A stretch of 64,000 nucleotides of DNA from Mesorhizobium sp. B2-1-8 (GCF_006442545.2 NZ_CP083952.1:5867501-5931500); one strand, 5' to 3'. Positions 55,901 through 63,956 are shown, counted from the first letter of the stretch. Numbers and translations: made by a program. Notes: generated from the letters alone by a model not told the origin.

Positions 55901-56020
55901 GTCCGGATCAACGTTCCGGGCAATTTCGATCAAAAGACGGGCCAGAGCCTCGCGATCAATCTCTGTATCGTTCGAGGCTGTTTTTTTTGGAAGGCTGATT
56001 GGGTCGACGGTCGACGTCAA
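52961..56020 (-). CDS. Membrane-anchored repeat protein with OmpA-like C-terminal domain
   Basis: A 1019-residue protein. Residues 1-325 are cytoplasmic; 190-245 (VEHVFLINRNSGLLIAHV and a following helix) resemble a roadblock/longin-type fold that partners small GTPases. One membrane helix lies at 329-350 (FPWLVVALALLLLSLAGGWF). Four tandem repeats follow: 357-492, 493-626, 627-762 and 763-902, each with WQxYVSxLxxQxGIIVA and LSGTQxDPxRVHSQW. The OmpA peptidoglycan-binding domain is at 903-1019, with TGHSDTTGRETANASISAAR and STNRRVSI. It would link the cytoplasmic switch to the cell wall. No signal peptide precedes the long cytoplasmic part. Confidence 0.85.
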   Translation of the reverse strand: MTSTVDPISLPKKTASNDTEIDREALARLLIEIARNVDPDYRARLGGVPTADPRMETLRQLLVSREISELSRVTHLLDEPEQLAAAVGDVLPSAAARAPHAQLGEALAPAVERAVQRSIQKSPRTLTDILYPVFLPAIRKSIGEKIDQTFQSLNETLRHIFTWHGLKWRLESWRTGASFSEVVLKHSLIYRVEHVFLINRNSGLLIAHVTADNATSEDPQLISSMLSAIQDFVKDSFNEKEQSGLDTIRFGDLRLWSEVGPFATLVSVIRGNPPEELHEIVRDVLLRIHEECSQALVEFDGDSSQLAGIEAQLRTCVELKQEESNEGFPWLVVALALLLLSLAGGWFFLSWQSGQRWQAYVSRLETQPGIIVAEQEIRGGQFYIAGLRDPLAADPQSLLSGTQVDPARVHSQWHFYQSLEPEFVLKRLTASLAPPDSVRLSIVGDRIVAEGEAPDTWIDRARAAARQLSAGGPEFDISKVRDVSPQARAAEHWQAYVSRLGTQPGIIVAEQKIRDGQFYISGLRDPLAADPQALLSGTQVDPGRVHSQWQSYQSLDPKFVVKRLTASLSPPNSVRLSIVNDHIVAEGEAAATWIDQAQAAARQLSAGGPVFDISRVRDPEEREAERWQAYVSQLKTQPGIIVAEQKIRDGQFYISGMRDPLGADPQSLLSGTQVDPARVHSQWQFYQSLEPEFVLKRLTALLYPLKSVRLSIVEGRIVAEGEAPDTWIDRARVAARQLSAGGPEFDISKVRDVSPEAREAEHWQYYVSRLEAQSGIIVAQQRTSGGQFYISGLRDPLAADPQALLSGTQIDPARVHSQWQFYQSLDPKFVVKRLTASLSPPKSVQLSIVQGRILVVGEASAGWINRAQAAAEQLSADGVVLDVSQLRELNLADLNYLREAIQATDIFFSSGKVVPGPEQLPVLDRLADQIKEFAQDARKSGVTARFMLTGHSDTTGRETANASISAARAETVRALLNKRGVAPELLLVRGAGTFEPLVPENSQTGSSTNRRVSISVNLD
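53315..54952 (-). repeat. Four tandem 134-140 codon repeats inside the OmpA-repeat gene
   Basis: Unit boundaries: 54952-54545, 54544-54143, 54142-53735 and 53734-53315. The units are near-identical in long stretches at the nucleotide level (for example CGGACAGCAGAGCTTGCGGG appears in two), so they arose by recent duplication and copy number may vary among strains. The second unit is 2 codons shorter; the last one grades into the OmpA domain. Confidence 0.85.
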
Positions 56021-56027
56021 GTTCCGA

Positions 56028-56693
56028 TCAACTCACTTTCCAGCTACGCTCCGAGTTGGTCTTGCTGCCGACGGGATCCTGATTCAGACATTTTGCAACC
56101 TCGACAAACAGGCCAGCCAAAAGATTTCGGTCGGTCTTGACATTGCCGAGATCGGAAAACATTTTCTCCATCAGCATCTGAATGCCTTCATTCTTTTGCT
56201 TGATTTCCTCACGCAGCAAATGATCGTTTCGATTTATCCGGTCCGCAATTTCGCGCTCAAGCTCGTTCAATTGATCCGACAACGCGCGCACCTGCTTTTC
56301 AAGCGCTTGATTTTGCTCGCGAAGATTCCGGTCAATCTCCTTGTCGGCGTCGGCTCGCGCGTCTTTTTCGTTCCGCAATTGCGCCGCAAGCGAGTCGACC
56401 TGCTTTTTCGCATTTGACTCGTACATTTCAAGATTGCGCTTGGCCTCGGATTCGACATCCTTGAAGCGCTGCAAGACCCGTTCTTCAAGCTTGGAAAAGC
56501 GGCGGTCATAGTCCTGCATCTGGTTGCCGAACAGCAGATCACGTATCTTGTCGACACCTACAGCGTCGCCGGGGGTCCCGCTCTCGCGAGCCTGGCCCGC
56601 CATGAAGGCCAGCCCGTTTGCTTCTGCATTACTTGTTAGATTTCCGTCCGCTTTATTTGCCGGAGAAGCGGTACTCGAAGATTCCTTGGCCAT
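56028..56693 (-). CDS. Coiled-coil protein of the GTPase operon
   Basis: A 221-residue, highly charged protein. After a disordered Ser/Ala/Asn-rich start, residues about 65-175 form long heptad-type coiled coil (KLEERVLQRFKDVESEAKRN, later EQNQALEKQVRALSDQLNEL). The C-terminal part (about 180-215) has DRNLLAGLFVEVAKCLNQ. No signal peptide or membrane helix. ATG at 56693 is preferred over 56708 because AAGGG lies about 8 nt upstream. It is promoter-proximal, 7 nt before the OmpA-repeat gene. It may be a scaffold or GTPase effector; I know no characterised homologue. Confidence 0.75.
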   Translation of the reverse strand: MAKESSSTASPANKADGNLTSNAEANGLAFMAGQARESGTPGDAVGVDKIRDLLFGNQMQDYDRRFSKLEERVLQRFKDVESEAKRNLEMYESNAKKQVDSLAAQLRNEKDARADADKEIDRNLREQNQALEKQVRALSDQLNELEREIADRINRNDHLLREEIKQKNEGIQMLMEKMFSDLGNVKTDRNLLAGLFVEVAKCLNQDPVGSKTNSERSWKVS

Positions 56694-56763
56694 CCCTATA
56701 CCCTTCATTTGAACAGCAGCCACCGCACTAATTTAGCAACTTGTAAAGATGTCAGCAAAATAC

Positions 56764-56787
56764 CCGGCTCGCAAGCCGGAATTTTTT
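56764..56787 (+). terminator. Terminator-like hairpin in the divergent gap
   Basis: CCGGCT-CGCA-AGCCGG (56764-56779) followed by AATTTTTT on the plus strand. No plus-strand gene ends just upstream, so it may serve as an attenuator or insulate the divergent unit. A second palindrome, CGGCTTAAGCCG (56788-56799), follows directly. Confidence 0.45.
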
Positions 56788-56799
56788 CGGCTTAAGCCG

Positions 56800-57109
56800 G
56801 CTCGCGCGCAATTTCGAGCGCCTTAGATCCATCATTAACCAACTGCAGCGCTCGCAGTTCGGCCGCAGTTCCGAGTGGTCGATCCGGATCAGCTTGCGCT
56901 CGCGTCTTCGCCGCGATTATCTTTTTTGCCGAGGGCCGCAGCTCTAAGGCGTCGGGCATGAGTGCTTGCCATTCAAGCCTGTCTTCAAGTCTTTTTTCTT
57001 ACCCTAATTCGCCCCGATCTTGACAGGGCAGTGCAGCCATCCGATGCCGTTATGCGGTTTTGACATTCGCCGACTCTTGCCGAAGAAAACGAAAGCTCGA
57101 TGATCCAGA
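56800..57109. other. Non-coding stretch left of the glycosyltransferase remnant
   Basis: About 310 nt with no gene that I can support. It presumably carries the promoter of the minus-strand GTPase operon near its left end. No repeat or RNA gene recognised. Confidence 0.5.
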
Positions 57110-57316
57110 ATGCTACCGCAAGGCGGTGTGGTACCGATGTTCAATGTCGAGCAAAGCATCGGCGCAATGCATGCCGGCAGCCGCCGGCAGACCTACCAGA
57201 TAGTGGATATAGTCGTGGTGGACGATGGGTCGAATGGATCGGCGTCGATCGTGACGGCCTGCGCCGACAAAGATCGACGCAACTTGTACTACCTCTTACG
57301 AACCAGGCGCGGGTAA
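57110..57316 (+). pseudogene. GT2 glycosyltransferase N-terminal remnant
   Basis: A 68-codon reading with MFNVEQSIGAMHAGSRRQTY and QIVDIVVVDDGSNGSASIV, the start of a GT2 glycosyltransferase (the nucleotide-binding DDGS motif is intact). It stops after about 65 residues, just before the complete GT2-containing gene at 57323. It looks like a duplicated and truncated N-terminal part of a related gene. Confidence 0.5.
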
Positions 57317-57322
57317 GACAAC

Positions 57323-60235
57323 GTGGCGCATAATCCATTGGTTTCAATCGTAGTTCCTGCGCACAACGCGGAGGTAACGCTGACGCGCGCACTCGATTGC
57401 CTTCTCGATCAGGAAATCGCGGATTGGGAGGCGATCATCGTCGACGACGCCTCCACGGACCGCACCCCCGCGCTCATCGCCGCTTATGTGGAACAAGATG
57501 CCCGATTTCGGACGTTGAGTTCTTGCGCGAATAGCCCCGCGGGGGCGCGCAATATAGGGGTTTCGATGGCGCGTGGCCGCTGGCTGATGTTCCTGGACGC
57601 CGACGATTGGGTGGATGCCAGCTTCCTTGCGACAATGCTGGCCACACTGAAAACCGCTCCCGATGCGGTGGCCGCCTATTGCGGTTCGCGGCGCGTGATG
57701 CCCGATGGAGCACTCACGCCGTCGAGCATCGACCCCGAGATCGCGATCCAGCCCTTCGAAACATTCGCCCGCCGATGTGCCATCGCCACTCACGCGCTGC
57801 TGGTCGACCGGGAAACAATCGTCGAGTTGGGCGGTTTCGATGTGTCGCTGCGCACCTGCGAGGACTGGGATTTGTGGCAGCGCGTCGCACGTCAAAGCAA
57901 ACCTTGGGTGATGGTCGACGAGCCGCTCGCTTTTTATCGGGCAAGCTCCAACTCGCTCACCCGCAATTCGACGCAGATGCTGGCAGACGCGGAAATCGTC
58001 ATCGCCCGCGGCTTTTCCGCCGACCCAAGGGTCAAGCACCCAGCTTCGGCGCATGCCAATGGGGCGACCTCGGCGGACGGCCGCACCGCTTCCGAGGCAC
58101 TGGCGTGGTTCGCGCTGTGGATCGCGGCAGCTGATTGCGGCCGCGGCGGGGGCTCGATCGACCCGAAATCCGTGCGCGCGCTCCCGGCAGGGCGCAAATG
58201 GGCGCGTGAGATCGCCAAGGTGGCCTTCGATGGCCTTATGGTAGGAAGCCTATCGGTGCCAGCGCATTTGGCTGCCCGATGGAACAGGTTTGGCGGCGCC
58301 CTCACCGAGTTGATCATCGAACTCGGCAAGGTCTGGGGCGATCCGGTCGCGGGTCGTCGCGTCCAGTATCATCTCGAGCAAATGCTTCTCGATGCCGATG
58401 ATCTTGCCGCACCTCGCAGGCTGGCGCGGACACTCGGAATTCGTGTCGACGCTCGAAATCCAACCTCGACCGAGCTTCCGGAAGGAATCGATCAAATCTA
58501 TGCCTACCTGATGATGGATGGCCAGATCGAAGCTGTCGTGCAGTTCGGCGTACTCGGGAAAGTGACAAGGCGTCACTGGATTGAACTGATCCTGAATTTC
58601 GCACCGCAAAAGGACGACGGTGCCGACACGTCAAACACGCTTGCAGCCGAGGCACTGTCGACCACAGCGGAACGCCGGCCTGATCCGGACAGCCACTTCG
58701 GCAGACTCGCGCGATTGGTCTCGGAAGCGCGGGAACTGGTTCGGTCGAGCGCCGAAGCTACGCAGCCTATTCCGGCGCCGCGCCGTGCACCGGCCTCGGA
58801 TGGCCACGACAAGGATCGTACTTTGTTCTGGAATCGCTATTTCGCGATAGAGGATCCCTGGAATTACAGCTCGCCCTACGAGCAGGAAAAATATGAGCGC
58901 CAGCTCGAGATTCTGCCGGCCGGTCCCATCGGACGAGCGCTTGAGCTGGCCTGCGCGGAGGGCCATTTCACGCGACAACTGGCGCCGCTGGTGGGCCATT
59001 TGACCGCAACCGACATTTCCGCCGTAGCCATCGAACGGGCGCGCGCGCGCTGCTCGGACCAGCCGAATGTCGAGTTCGGCGTCCTGGATTTTTTTGCGGA
59101 CACACTGCCCGGTGAGATGGATCTGATCGTCTGTTCGGAAGTGCTCTACTACCTGGATGATCTCGCCGGGTTGCGTCGCATCGCCAAGAAATTCGTTGAG
59201 GCATTGGCGCCTGGCGGCAGTTTCATCAACGCACACGCATTCGTGCTACGCGACAATGTTGAAAGGACGGGCTTCGACTGGAACACATTCGGTGCACAAA
59301 CGATCTCGCAAACCCTGGCAGAGACCGAAGGACTCGTTCTTGCGCAATCGATCCAGACCGAACTCTATCGCATAGATCGCTTCCGCCGCCTGTCACCGGA
59401 CCACATGGCGACGGAGCCGGTGATCGATCATGTGCCGGTCCGCGCACCCCTCGGAATCGGGGTCGCGCGAAATATCGTCTGGGGCGGGGCGCGGGTCTTG
59501 CGCCGCGACGTCGCGCGCAGCGAGCGGCGGCAACGCATCCCTGTCCTCATGTATCACAGCGTCGCCGATGAAGGTCCGGCCGCGCTCGCCCGTTTCCGGC
59601 TCACGCCCGCCGCATTCGCGAGCCAGATGGCATGGCTGCGCGCAAACGGCTTTCACGCGATCATGTCCGAGCAGCTGGAATGGTCCGTCGCCAACCGTCA
59701 GCCTTTCGCTGGCCGCCCGGTGCTCATCACCTTCGATGACGGCTTTCAGAACTTTGCCGACCATGCCTGGCCGATTCTGCGTGCGCACGACCTGACCGCG
59801 GAAGTGTTCCTGGTGACGGACCTGGTGGGTGAAAGTGCAAAGTGGGACGCCGTCAGCGGTCCGCCGGCGCCGCTTATGGACGCCGCGACGGTGCGACGTC
59901 TCGCCGCCGAAGGTGCGTTCTTCGGAAGCCATCTGGCGACGCATCGCGCTATCGATGGTCTTTCGAGCTCTGACCTGGCGGCCGAACTCCTGCGCTCTCG
60001 GATGTTCATCGAACGGTGGACCGGCCGGCCAATCTCGGCGTTCGCGGCACCCTTCTCCGTCACCGACCGACGGCTCGGCGGGCTGGCCAAGGAGTCCGGC
60101 TATCGGATCGGCTTCGGCGGCAGACACGGGCCGGCGGACCTTGATAGCGATCCCATCGACCTTCCACGCATCGAGATTCGTGGGGATCGTTCGCTCGATG
60201 ACTTTGTTGCCACCGTCGAGGCCGTGCTCAATTGA
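57323..60235 (+). CDS. GT2 glycosyltransferase, NodS-like methyltransferase and NodB-like deacetylase fusion
   Basis: A 970-residue protein. Residues 1-230: GT2 domain with SIVVPAHNAEVTLTRALDCL, IIVDDASTDRTPAL and the DxD-like MFLDADDWVDA, then CEDWDLWQRVA. Residues about 240-490: linker with helical segments. Residues about 502-690: SAM-methyltransferase with FWNRYFAIEDPWNYSSPYEQ and RALELACAEGHFTRQLAP, closest in pattern to NodS. Residues about 737-965: polysaccharide deacetylase with PVLMYHSVADEG, LITFDDGFQNFADH and GSHLATHRAID as the metal site. The start is GTG at 57323. All three catalytic domains look intact. It could build a modified N-acetylated glycan in one chain; the product is unknown. 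Confidence 0.87.
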   Translation: MAHNPLVSIVVPAHNAEVTLTRALDCLLDQEIADWEAIIVDDASTDRTPALIAAYVEQDARFRTLSSCANSPAGARNIGVSMARGRWLMFLDADDWVDASFLATMLATLKTAPDAVAAYCGSRRVMPDGALTPSSIDPEIAIQPFETFARRCAIATHALLVDRETIVELGGFDVSLRTCEDWDLWQRVARQSKPWVMVDEPLAFYRASSNSLTRNSTQMLADAEIVIARGFSADPRVKHPASAHANGATSADGRTASEALAWFALWIAAADCGRGGGSIDPKSVRALPAGRKWAREIAKVAFDGLMVGSLSVPAHLAARWNRFGGALTELIIELGKVWGDPVAGRRVQYHLEQMLLDADDLAAPRRLARTLGIRVDARNPTSTELPEGIDQIYAYLMMDGQIEAVVQFGVLGKVTRRHWIELILNFAPQKDDGADTSNTLAAEALSTTAERRPDPDSHFGRLARLVSEARELVRSSAEATQPIPAPRRAPASDGHDKDRTLFWNRYFAIEDPWNYSSPYEQEKYERQLEILPAGPIGRALELACAEGHFTRQLAPLVGHLTATDISAVAIERARARCSDQPNVEFGVLDFFADTLPGEMDLIVCSEVLYYLDDLAGLRRIAKKFVEALAPGGSFINAHAFVLRDNVERTGFDWNTFGAQTISQTLAETEGLVLAQSIQTELYRIDRFRRLSPDHMATEPVIDHVPVRAPLGIGVARNIVWGGARVLRRDVARSERRQRIPVLMYHSVADEGPAALARFRLTPAAFASQMAWLRANGFHAIMSEQLEWSVANRQPFAGRPVLITFDDGFQNFADHAWPILRAHDLTAEVFLVTDLVGESAKWDAVSGPPAPLMDAATVRRLAAEGAFFGSHLATHRAIDGLSSSDLAAELLRSRMFIERWTGRPISAFAAPFSVTDRRLGGLAKESGYRIGFGGRHGPADLDSDPIDLPRIEIRGDRSLDDFVATVEAVLN

Positions 60236-60475
60236 ACGGTGAGCTTTGTCAGTGTCATTATTTCCGCTCACAATGCGCAAGATCGACGAGACACTTCGCA
60301 GCGTGACCTTGCGGTCCTACGCTCGTGACGACCCTATGCCGACGTTCAGAGCACCTGCACCAGCGTGGCACGTGCCGCCCTAAGGCTCGAGACAGACGAA
60401 GGATTTCCATCCATTCGCATCGGGGCCGAATTTTGGTAAGCTGCCGCAGGGCAAACGGGTGGAGCTGTTGTTCCG

Positions 60476-61915
60476 GTGGTCAACGATCGTCTTCTCGAAC
60501 GCAAGATGACCGAGATCGAGCAAGCGCGAGCATGGAGCCCGCGCGTCATCTCAAAATTCGAAACGCTTGTCAGGAGCGGCGACGACCTTGCGCTGTATCG
60601 GGTCAATCCGCTGGCCTTCGCCCGCGACCGCGCAATCGCCGAGCCTGAAGCAATCGACCTCTTCCTTCACGCGGCTCGCTGCGGCCTGTTCGATATGAGC
60701 TGGGACGTGCTCTGTCCCCAGTCCGGGATGGTGCTCGACAGTTTCGGCGCCCTGCGCACGCTGCAGACCCATTACGTCTGCGGCCTGTGCGACGTATCGG
60801 GCGATACCGACCTCGACGACTTCATCGAGGTCTCCTTCTCTGTATCGCCCCATTTGCGGCGGCTTCCGTTCCACGAGCCCGAGACGCTCTCTGTCGAGGA
60901 TTTTCATTGGAAGCTACGCTTTGGCAATGACGGACGGCTGCCCGGGCAGGACGTACGCTTTCTGGACCTTTTGCGAGGCTTGGTGCGGGGCATGACGTTC
61001 CTGCCTCCGGGCACCACAACAATGCTGCGCGCCGACCTCGATGCCGGATCCCTGTCGGGCGTGAACGTGCAGACACAGGCTGCGTTCGCTGTACCTATAT
61101 CAGGGGATCCGGTGTCGGCACCGACACTTCTTAAGATCAATTATGACGGCAAGCGTTTCTTGCCGGCGTTGCCGGTCGTGCCGCCCGGTCCGGTTGTCAT
61201 TGAGGTTGCGAATACCGGGCCCGGTCGTGGCGCGTTGCTTCTCATCAACTGGCCGCCCGAGCTTGTCGCGTTGAAGACCAAACCGGCGCTCGATTTCGAT
61301 CCATATGTTTCCGGCGGGGCTCTGCTTGCGCGGCAAACCTTCCGCCAGCTCTTCCGTTCCGAGCGTGTCGACGAGAAGGAGGGGCTCGGCATCCGGCAGA
61401 TCACCTTCCTGTTTACGGACCTCAAGGGTTCCACCGCCATGTATGAGCGCCTGGGCGATCTCAACGCCTATGCCCTCGTCCGCGAGCATTTCGCGCTTCT
61501 CAATGCTGCGGTCCACCAGCATTCCGGCGCCGTTGTAAAGACGATCGGAGATGCGGTGATGGCAGTATTCTCGCGGCCACCGGATGCGATTTCGGCCGCT
61601 CTTCACATCTTTGAAGAAATCGATCGCTTCAATGGCGACAATGTCAGGCCGGGTATTATCCTAAAGATGGGTGCCCACTGCGGTCCATCGATCGCCGTCA
61701 CGCTCAACGAGAACCTCGACTACTTCGGCCAGACCGTTAATGTCGCCGCACGCGTGCAGTCACTGGCGGAAGCCGGGCAGATTTGCATCTCCGAAGCGCT
61801 CTATTCCGCGCCAGGCGTGAGCGACCTGCTTGCTGGCCTAGGCATCGTCGCGTTTGATGCGCCTCTTCGAGGTGTAGAGGGCGATGCGACTGTCTATCGC
61901 ATTGTGCGAGGATAG
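60476..61915 (+). CDS. Adenylate cyclase with DUF5939 N-terminus, second copy
   Basis: A 479-residue paralogue of the cyclase at 40804. The N-terminal part aligns (LFLHAARCGLFDMSWDVLCP) but the first Cys pair is lost (CPQSG instead of CPGCG), while CGLCDVS keeps the second. The class III domain (about 305-475) is complete: FLFTDLKGSTAMYERLGD, VKTIGDAVMAVFS, and FGQTVNVAARVQSLA. The GTG at 60476 with GGTGGAG upstream is used; ATG at 60506 is an alternative. It stands alone, 240 nt after the fusion gene. Zinc binding in the N-terminal region is probably weakened. Confidence 0.86.
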   Translation: MVNDRLLERKMTEIEQARAWSPRVISKFETLVRSGDDLALYRVNPLAFARDRAIAEPEAIDLFLHAARCGLFDMSWDVLCPQSGMVLDSFGALRTLQTHYVCGLCDVSGDTDLDDFIEVSFSVSPHLRRLPFHEPETLSVEDFHWKLRFGNDGRLPGQDVRFLDLLRGLVRGMTFLPPGTTTMLRADLDAGSLSGVNVQTQAAFAVPISGDPVSAPTLLKINYDGKRFLPALPVVPPGPVVIEVANTGPGRGALLLINWPPELVALKTKPALDFDPYVSGGALLARQTFRQLFRSERVDEKEGLGIRQITFLFTDLKGSTAMYERLGDLNAYALVREHFALLNAAVHQHSGAVVKTIGDAVMAVFSRPPDAISAALHIFEEIDRFNGDNVRPGIILKMGAHCGPSIAVTLNENLDYFGQTVNVAARVQSLAEAGQICISEALYSAPGVSDLLAGLGIVAFDAPLRGVEGDATVYRIVRG

Positions 61916-61959
61916 ACGCACACGGCGATGCTTTTGGCTGCCTTCATGTGTTACAGCTG

Positions 61960-62106
61960 TGTCGGAACCCAGATAGTCAGCGCCTATCCGCTCGTCTGCA
62001 ATCAGTTCCTCGGCGGCCCTGCATGGTCATGCGCCCGGTTTCCATCACATAGCCTCGGTCCGCGATGCCCAACGCGGCGTACGCGTTCTGGTCTACCAGA
62101 AGCACA
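61960..62106 (-). pseudogene. LivF-type ABC ATPase C-terminal remnant
   Basis: Minus-strand reading has [20 protein letters not shown] followed by [10 protein letters not shown], the C-terminal block of LivF branched-chain amino acid ATPases. The expected continuation, [15 protein letters not shown], is present in another frame, so about 2 nt were lost after MTMQG. The 5' part of the gene is absent; it is replaced at about 62108 by the istB fragment. Confidence 0.65.
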
Positions 62107-62108
62107 CG

Positions 62109-62541
62109 CAACGCCGCGCTCATCGGCGGCACAGGAACCGGCAAGTCGCATCTGGCAATCGCCATTGCCCGCGCCCTGATCCGCAACGGCTCGCGCGGTC
62201 GCTTCTTCAACGTCGTCGATCTCGTCAACCGGCTCGAGACCGAGCACCGCGGCGGCAAGCAGGGCCGCATTGCCGATCATCTTACTCGGCTCGACTTCGT
62301 CGTCTTCGATGAACTCGGCTATCTGCCCTTCGCCCAGGCCGGCGGACAATTGCTTTTCCACCTGATCAGCAGACTCTATGAACGGACCTCGATCATCGTC
62401 ACCACCAACCTGGCGTTCGGCGAATGGCCCGCCGTCTTCGGCGACGCCAAGATGACGACAGCGCTGCTCGACCGTCTCACCCATCATTGCGAGATCATCG
62501 AGACCGGAAACGAATCCTGGCGCTTCAAGAACCGCGCCTGA
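62109..62541 (+). pseudogene. istB: IstB (IS21-type helper ATPase), 5'-truncated
   Basis: About 143 codons of the IstB ATPase: Walker [20 protein letters not shown], Walker [19 protein letters not shown], then [20 protein letters not shown] and the C-terminal [20 protein letters not shown]. The N-terminal 90-100 residues are missing at the junction with the livF remnant, and no istA is seen, so the element cannot move by itself. The C-terminus and one element end are intact. Confidence 0.8.
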
Positions 62542-62634
62542 TCACCTGCCAAGCGTCATCCGCCTTCGCCCGGGCTGCGCAACCCTGACCAGCTCCGCCC
62601 GGGCGAACGCTGACCGCCGCGCATTACATAAGGG

Positions 62635-62680
62635 GGGGTCAAAATTGGACGCCGATCGGGGGTCAGTTTTGGAAGCCGTT
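62635..62680. repeat. IS21-type element end with two internal repeats
   Basis: GGGGTCAAAATTGGACGCCG (from 62635) and the related GGGGTCAGTTTTGGAAGCCG (from 62659), 24 nt apart, lie about 95 nt after the istB stop. Repeated transposase-binding sites at this distance are normal for IS21-family right ends. Confidence 0.6.
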
Positions 62681-62852
62681 TGACAGTGAGGCGTTGCTCG
62701 TCGAGGGGGAGAGCGTCTACAGGCTTCCGTCAGCCTCAACGTCAGCGTAGCTGAACAGTTCGCCAGTTCGATCGTCGCCCCCGCGCACTCGTCACCTCCG
62801 AATCCCTTCCGAACCAGTGAGTCACCGCTGCGGTCCGGTGGCGAGTGCCGTT

Positions 62853-63956
62853 TCAAAAGTCTGCTAGACTGTATTCGATATCCGCCTTTCCCGTGCAGAT
62901 GGATTTCAGATTACGGACAAACAAGGAAATGTTCCCGAAATAATTCGGGTACATTTCAATAAGTTTTTCAAATTTATCTACTTCGACCAAGGCGGCCGTT
63001 ACATCAATACCTCTTATCTCGATCTTTTTCTCTATCTCCTCCAACGTCCGCACGCCTAACATAATAGTTCTGTATGGTTCAATTGTTACGTTATGATCTT
63101 TGCTATATTGGAGCAAATAGTATCGAAATTTTTCCGTCTTCTGGACGACGTTCTCTGAGTAGAGGGGAAGATCCTTGATGTCGTCTAATATGCTTGTCGC
63201 ACCTATACGCGTGTTGATATCCCGCAATTCCCGCACTCGGTCATCGTGATCCGGAACACCGATAGGAACGGGACACTGCTCAACGTACGCGAATTCCGCC
63301 GACATAAGCTGGAAAAGGCGTAGCCAATCCTGCTCGCCGTTTCCGTGCTTCAAGTCCTGGCGCCGGAATAGCCCGACGGCCTCAACTGCAGTTGCCCATG
63401 AGTGCTGAAGTGTGGTCCGAACTTGCAATTCGATGCGTCGTCCCTCGAAAGCCTCAGTGTCGGCAGCTCTGGGTCGGTACTGGAAAACAATATGGTGACT
63501 TCGATAGCCGTCCGGCTTCGGCTCATCGATATAGTCAAATTCCCGAGAGTGTATCTCATGGGGGAACCTGTCTCGCATCGATGCGAGAAGCATGCGAACA
63601 CTTTTGATGTCGGGCATGACTGCTCGGCAGCCGCCGATATCGTTCATGGTATCCAAATTGGTGGTGGACTCTCGAAGCTTCCGACGAATGGATGCCATGC
63701 GCTTCGGACGCGATGCCATGTCGCCCTTCAACCGCAGGGCTCTCATGTGGTGACCGACAGAGAACCGAACGCTCCGCATCGGCAGAAAGTGCGAGTCGCG
63801 CCAGCTATTGGCGATTGAGAAGATTTCGAGTGCGTCCACATACTGGCCGGCAGTGATGTCTCGTCCGAACTGCATAGGTTTTGCCAGCCGATCGCCTGCC
63901 TTGCGAACGGCTTTCATGCTGTATTCAAGGCGCGGGTACTCAGTCATTGGACCCAT
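62853..63956 (-). CDS. RelA/SpoT-domain alarmone synthetase-like protein
   Basis: A protein of at least 367 residues with a (p)ppGpp synthetase-type domain and no HD hydrolase domain. Motifs: RPKRMASIRRKLRES (83-97), NDIGGCRAVM (105-114), DYIDEPKPDGYRSHH (141-155) and RIELQVRTTLQHSWATAVE (174-192). A C-terminal helical part (about 230-367) is unrecognised. ATG at 63956 is used, but the frame stays open to 64000, so the true start may lie beyond the window. The DNA is AT-richer than its surroundings, a sign of transfer, and it abuts an IS21 end. It may be a small alarmone synthetase or a toxin-type synthetase; no antitoxin gene is visible. Confidence 0.78.
   Translation of the reverse strand: MGPMTEYPRLEYSMKAVRKAGDRLAKPMQFGRDITAGQYVDALEIFSIANSWRDSHFLPMRSVRFSVGHHMRALRLKGDMASRPKRMASIRRKLRESTTNLDTMNDIGGCRAVMPDIKSVRMLLASMRDRFPHEIHSREFDYIDEPKPDGYRSHHIVFQYRPRAADTEAFEGRRIELQVRTTLQHSWATAVEAVGLFRRQDLKHGNGEQDWLRLFQLMSAEFAYVEQCPVPIGVPDHDDRVRELRDINTRIGATSILDDIKDLPLYSENVVQKTEKFRYYLLQYSKDHNVTIEPYRTIMLGVRTLEEIEKKIEIRGIDVTAALVEVDKFEKLIEMYPNYFGNISLFVRNLKSICTGKADIEYSLADF

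Noticed and set aside
56764..56787. Terminator for the minus-strand GTPase operon
   Set aside because: The T-run follows on the plus strand, so it cannot end minus-strand transcription; it is also upstream of that operon.
62542..62856. 104-codon minus-strand reading after istB
   Set aside because: It spans the element end repeats and has no protein-like features.
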